Source: Pseudomonadota bacterium
Lineage (GTDB): Bacteria; Pseudomonadota; Alphaproteobacteria; Puniceispirillales; Puniceispirillaceae
DNA length: 64,000 nt
Assembly (NCBI GenBank): GCA_027620495.1
Contig: JAQCEA010000006.1
Coordinates: 1-64,000 of the forward strand
Reading direction: 5' to 3'
Shown one piece after another: positions 61,105 to 64,000 of the stretch. Numbering within the stretch: the first letter of the stretch is position 1; each line of letters starts with the position of its first letter. The notes below the pieces were generated by a model. The model saw only the letters and a program-made list of their open reading frames with translations, ran no database searches and was not told the origin of the DNA. Position numbers and translations under genes: made by a program.

Positions 61105-62084
61105 TGGTCAAACCCCTGCCCCTATGGCTCTACGCCGCCGCGCTTGCCCTCATCGCCCTGTCGGTCAGCATTGGGCCTTACAAAATAGACTGGACACAGC
61201 TTGCCTATGATGTTGTCCAAAAAAATCAAACCATTGATACGATTGTTTTTTTCGAATTGCGCATACCGCGTACCATCATGTGCATTCTAACTGGCATCGC
61301 GCTTGGCACCGGCGGTGCCGCTTTGCAAACCTTACTTAGAAACCCGTTGGCTGAACCAAGCATTATCGGAATCAGCTCGTCGGCGGCACTTGGTGCTGTG
61401 CTTGTTATGAGTTTCCAGCTTCACCTCGTCAGCCTATTTTTTATGCCGGTTGGCGCCATTATTTTTTCAATGGTAGCCGCCAGCTTATTGGTAGTGATAT
61501 CCAGAACATCGCATGATCATGTCACCATACTTTTGGTGGGGGTTGGCATATCGCTATTAAGCGGTGCCGCCACATCATTTCTGCTCAGCATTTCTGATAA
61601 TCCCTATGCGGTGAATGAGATTGTTTTCTGGATGCTTGGGTCGCTCGCAAACGTATCGAATGATGATTTGCTGCTGGCAGTGCCATTTGCTTTGTCTGGT
61701 GCCATCATCATGCTCAGCACGGCAAATGCACAAAATTATTTCGTCTTTGGCGGCGAGGTCGCAGCCTCATCAGGCATTAATGTTAGAACTTTGCGCGCCA
61801 AAGTGATTTTGGGCGCATCATTGGCCGTTGGAGGTGTTACCGCGATCATCGGTATGGTGGGATTTATCGGACTGCTTAGCCCGCACCTTGTCAGGCCGTT
61901 TGTCGGTAATGAGCCGCGCCGCACCCTGATTTGGTCGCCGGTTGTCGCATCACTGCTGGTGTTGGCGGCTGATATCGCAATCCGCCTGTTACCAACAACG
62001 AATGAATTACGTCTTGGGGTGGTGACAACGCTTATTGGGGCGCCGCTATTCCTCTATGTAGTTTTCAAGAGATTTGGTCATTAA
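61101..62084 (+). CDS. btuC: FecCD/BtuC family ABC transporter permease
   Basis: LRIPRTIMCILTGIALGTGGAALQTLLRNPLAEPSIIGISSSAALGAV...GMVGFIGLLSPHLVRPFVGNEPR; ATGA overlap with the preceding gene. Confidence 0.94.
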   Translation: MMVKPLPLWLYAAALALIALSVSIGPYKIDWTQLAYDVVQKNQTIDTIVFFELRIPRTIMCILTGIALGTGGAALQTLLRNPLAEPSIIGISSSAALGAVLVMSFQLHLVSLFFMPVGAIIFSMVAASLLVVISRTSHDHVTILLVGVGISLLSGAATSFLLSISDNPYAVNEIVFWMLGSLANVSNDDLLLAVPFALSGAIIMLSTANAQNYFVFGGEVAASSGINVRTLRAKVILGASLAVGGVTAIIGMVGFIGLLSPHLVRPFVGNEPRRTLIWSPVVASLLVLAADIAIRLLPTTNELRLGVVTTLIGAPLFLYVVFKRFGH

Positions 62085-62085
62085 G

Positions 62086-62769
62086 ATGGATCATATTGAC
62101 GTCAAAAATCTCAGTGTCGGCATCAATGACTATGTCATTTTGAGGTCTGTTTCATTTGTGGTGAATAAAGGCCAATGCGTTGGTTTAATTGGTAAAAATG
62201 GTGCGGGAAAAACAACATTATTAAGAGCGATGCAAGGGCTATCGCCTTATAGTGGGTTTTCCAATATTGCAAAATTAAGCTATGAAGAACGCGCGCGCCT
62301 GGTCGCATGGGTGCCGCAAATTCACGATATTGTTTGGGATGTAAAGGTTAACAAACTTCTTGAATTCACCGCTTTGAAATTTTGCCGTAACGCTGGACAT
62401 GCCGAAGAAACGATTTCGGCCAGCCTTTCATCAACAAACACCGTCCAACTGGCAGAAAAGAACTTGTCAGCACTGTCCAGCGGCGAATTGGCTTTGGTGA
62501 ATGTCGCCCGCGCCTTATGCCAAAATTCCGATTTCATTTTGATGGATGAACCGCTGGCAAACTTAGACCCAAGGCAAAAATCGACACTCATCTTGTTGAT
62601 GAAGGCGCTGGCTGATCAAAACAAAGGGATCATTTTTACATCGCACGATATGCCAGCGGTCGAAACCGCCTGTGACCGGGTTATTGCGTTAAAGCATGGG
62701 GCCTTGTTATTTGACGAAACGCACCGCATAAAGTTTACCGATGCGCGTAATCGAGAGATTTTTGACTGA
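62086..62769 (+). CDS. btuD: ABC transporter ATP-binding protein (BtuD/FecE-like)
   Basis: GLIGKNGAGKTTLLRAM (Walker A), LSSGELALVNVARAL (signature), FILMDEPLANLD (Walker B), ITSHDMPAVE H-loop region. Confidence 0.92.
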   Translation: MDHIDVKNLSVGINDYVILRSVSFVVNKGQCVGLIGKNGAGKTTLLRAMQGLSPYSGFSNIAKLSYEERARLVAWVPQIHDIVWDVKVNKLLEFTALKFCRNAGHAEETISASLSSTNTVQLAEKNLSALSSGELALVNVARALCQNSDFILMDEPLANLDPRQKSTLILLMKALADQNKGIIFTSHDMPAVETACDRVIALKHGALLFDETHRIKFTDARNREIFD

Positions 62770-63710
62770 TGGCTATTTTGGCAAGATCAACACATAGTGC
62801 CCAGCCGTTCCGGTTGTTCTTTGCCGCATCTATTTTCGGACATTTGTTGCTTGCTGGCGTTGTCTTTGCCATGAACGGTTTTACCAATGGGTCCCCCGCC
62901 CCAAAAAGCGGTGAAACTTTGCAACAGATTGCGGTTGTATTTGAAACAGAAAAACAGCCACAAATTGAAACAAAGACGGGTAGACCACAAACCGAACACA
63001 CCCCGCCTTTGGCATCCAAACATGCCAAGTTTGTTGATGCGCCTGTCGCTGTGCCGCGGGTTTATCCCACAATCAACCACGCCAGCCTTTCGGCACCAGC
63101 ATTGCTTCCGCATGCCACCATTTCCGTTTTGCCAAAGCCTAAAAAACTACAGGCAATCACCATGCGTGCTGAACCCCCGCGTGATAGAAACCTTGAAAAG
63201 GTCACTTTCACACCGACTGCCCCCATCACGCCGCCTGCCCCCATCATACCGCCGCGTCATCATAATCTTGCCGCTAGTAAAACATCCTCACCAGCCGAGG
63301 CCGTATCACACGCACAGCAGACCAAAGGCCCAGATAATGATGCCAGCTTGAAAACGCATAACAGCGCCAATGGCCCAGCTGAGATCAAACAGGCACGCTA
63401 TGGCGCGCAGCCTGCTGACACCAGCGGCCCACTATCCAAACAATCATTACGGGACTGGGGTACAAAAGTCAGAGACAGGCTGGCGCATTTATCCGAGCTT
63501 ATTGATGGCTATGGACGCATTAAACTGTCGCTGGAAATCCTGCCAAGCGGACATTTAACAAATGTTCACATTATTGAGAGCAGCGGCGATACAAGCTATG
63601 ATCATCAGGTGGTAGATAACATAAAAAAGGTGAATATATTTCCGGCATTGGGGGTCAACATAATAGACCAGCCTGTGTTATTTCCGATCACCATTACAAA
63701 GCGGCTTTGA
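62769..63710 (+). CDS. tonB: TonB family energy transducer
   Basis: Single N-terminal TM, Pro-rich linker, C-terminal YGRIKLSLEILPSGHLTNVHIIESSGDTSYDHQVVDNIKKVNIFPAL; 1-nt overlap with the ATPase gene. Confidence 0.82.
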   Translation: MAILARSTHSAQPFRLFFAASIFGHLLLAGVVFAMNGFTNGSPAPKSGETLQQIAVVFETEKQPQIETKTGRPQTEHTPPLASKHAKFVDAPVAVPRVYPTINHASLSAPALLPHATISVLPKPKKLQAITMRAEPPRDRNLEKVTFTPTAPITPPAPIIPPRHHNLAASKTSSPAEAVSHAQQTKGPDNDASLKTHNSANGPAEIKQARYGAQPADTSGPLSKQSLRDWGTKVRDRLAHLSELIDGYGRIKLSLEILPSGHLTNVHIIESSGDTSYDHQVVDNIKKVNIFPALGVNIIDQPVLFPITITKRL

Positions 63711-63711
63711 T

Positions 63712-64000
63712 TTGACACATTATTTTATCACCGGGGCCAGCGCTGGCATTGGCGCCGCTCTGGCAAAAAAACTGAACAAGGACAAGCACCATGTCAGTGC
63801 GGTTGCCAGACGCGCCGATCGCCTTGCCGCATTACAAAAAGCAACAGATTATTTTTGTGGATATCAGGCCGATGTGCGCGATGCCAGCGCGATGGCGGCG
63901 GCCGTTGATGCCAGCTTCAAAACAAACGGGCCAATCGATGTTGCCATTCTAAATGCCGGCATTTATGTGCCACAAGATGGATGCCAAATTTCGCCCAGCA
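63712..64000 (+). CDS. Short-chain dehydrogenase/reductase, truncated by window end
   Basis: LTHYFITGASAGIGAALAKKLNKDKHHVSAVARRADRLAAL...GYQADVRDASAMAAAVDASFKTNGPIDVAILNAGIY: TGxxxGIG and NAG motifs; apparent TTG start 1 nt after the tonB stop. Confidence 0.85.
   Translation, partial: MTHYFITGASAGIGAALAKKLNKDKHHVSAVARRADRLAALQKATDYFCGYQADVRDASAMAAAVDASFKTNGPIDVAILNAGIYVPQDGCQISPS

Noticed and set aside
1-64000. CRISPR arrays, transposons, prophage, tRNA/rRNA genes
   Set aside because: I saw no regularly spaced repeats, transposase or integrase-like ORFs, phage modules or tRNA-like cloverleaf sequences. A tRNAscan-SE and Infernal run would be decisive.

Overview
This 64 kb window is gene-dense and reads as an alphaproteobacterial chromosome. 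The marine SAR116-like guess is inference from gene order and gene content only. Most of it is conserved housekeeping DNA: rplM-rpsI; trpG/trpD/trpC-moaC-moeA-lexA; gltX-gltA; the rpsB-tsf-pyrH-frr-uppS-cdsA-dxr-rseP-bamA-skp-lpxD-fabZ-lpxA-lpxI-lpxB cluster; dnaE; lolC/lolD; proS; hemB; the relA/spoT-DUF2062-pdxJ-acpS-lepB-rnc-era-recO-parC block; dapA; smpB. The accessory part is the last ~11 kb: an MttB-family methyltransferase, cobT, an HPF-like gene, a 2OG-Fe(II)-type protein, a SprT-like protein, then a cobalamin riboswitch heading a tight B12-uptake operon (TonB receptor, binding protein, FecCD permease, ATPase, TonB) that continues into an SDR gene cut by the window edge. The observations most worth checking are: (1) an in-frame TAG splitting comEC inside its conserved GFQ-L-SF motif; (2) an in-frame TAA at codon 12 of cobT, with recognisable CobT sequence on both sides; (3) three evenly spaced GAAC half-sites upstream of lexA (two overlapping alphaproteobacterial SOS boxes); (4) the riboswitch-led B12 operon with its own TonB and a linked SDR; (5) a structured leader with a possible unannotated CxxC small ORF overlapping the trpG start. 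I found no CRISPR array, transposon, prophage, tRNA or rRNA. I do not see clear evidence of a wholly undescribed system.
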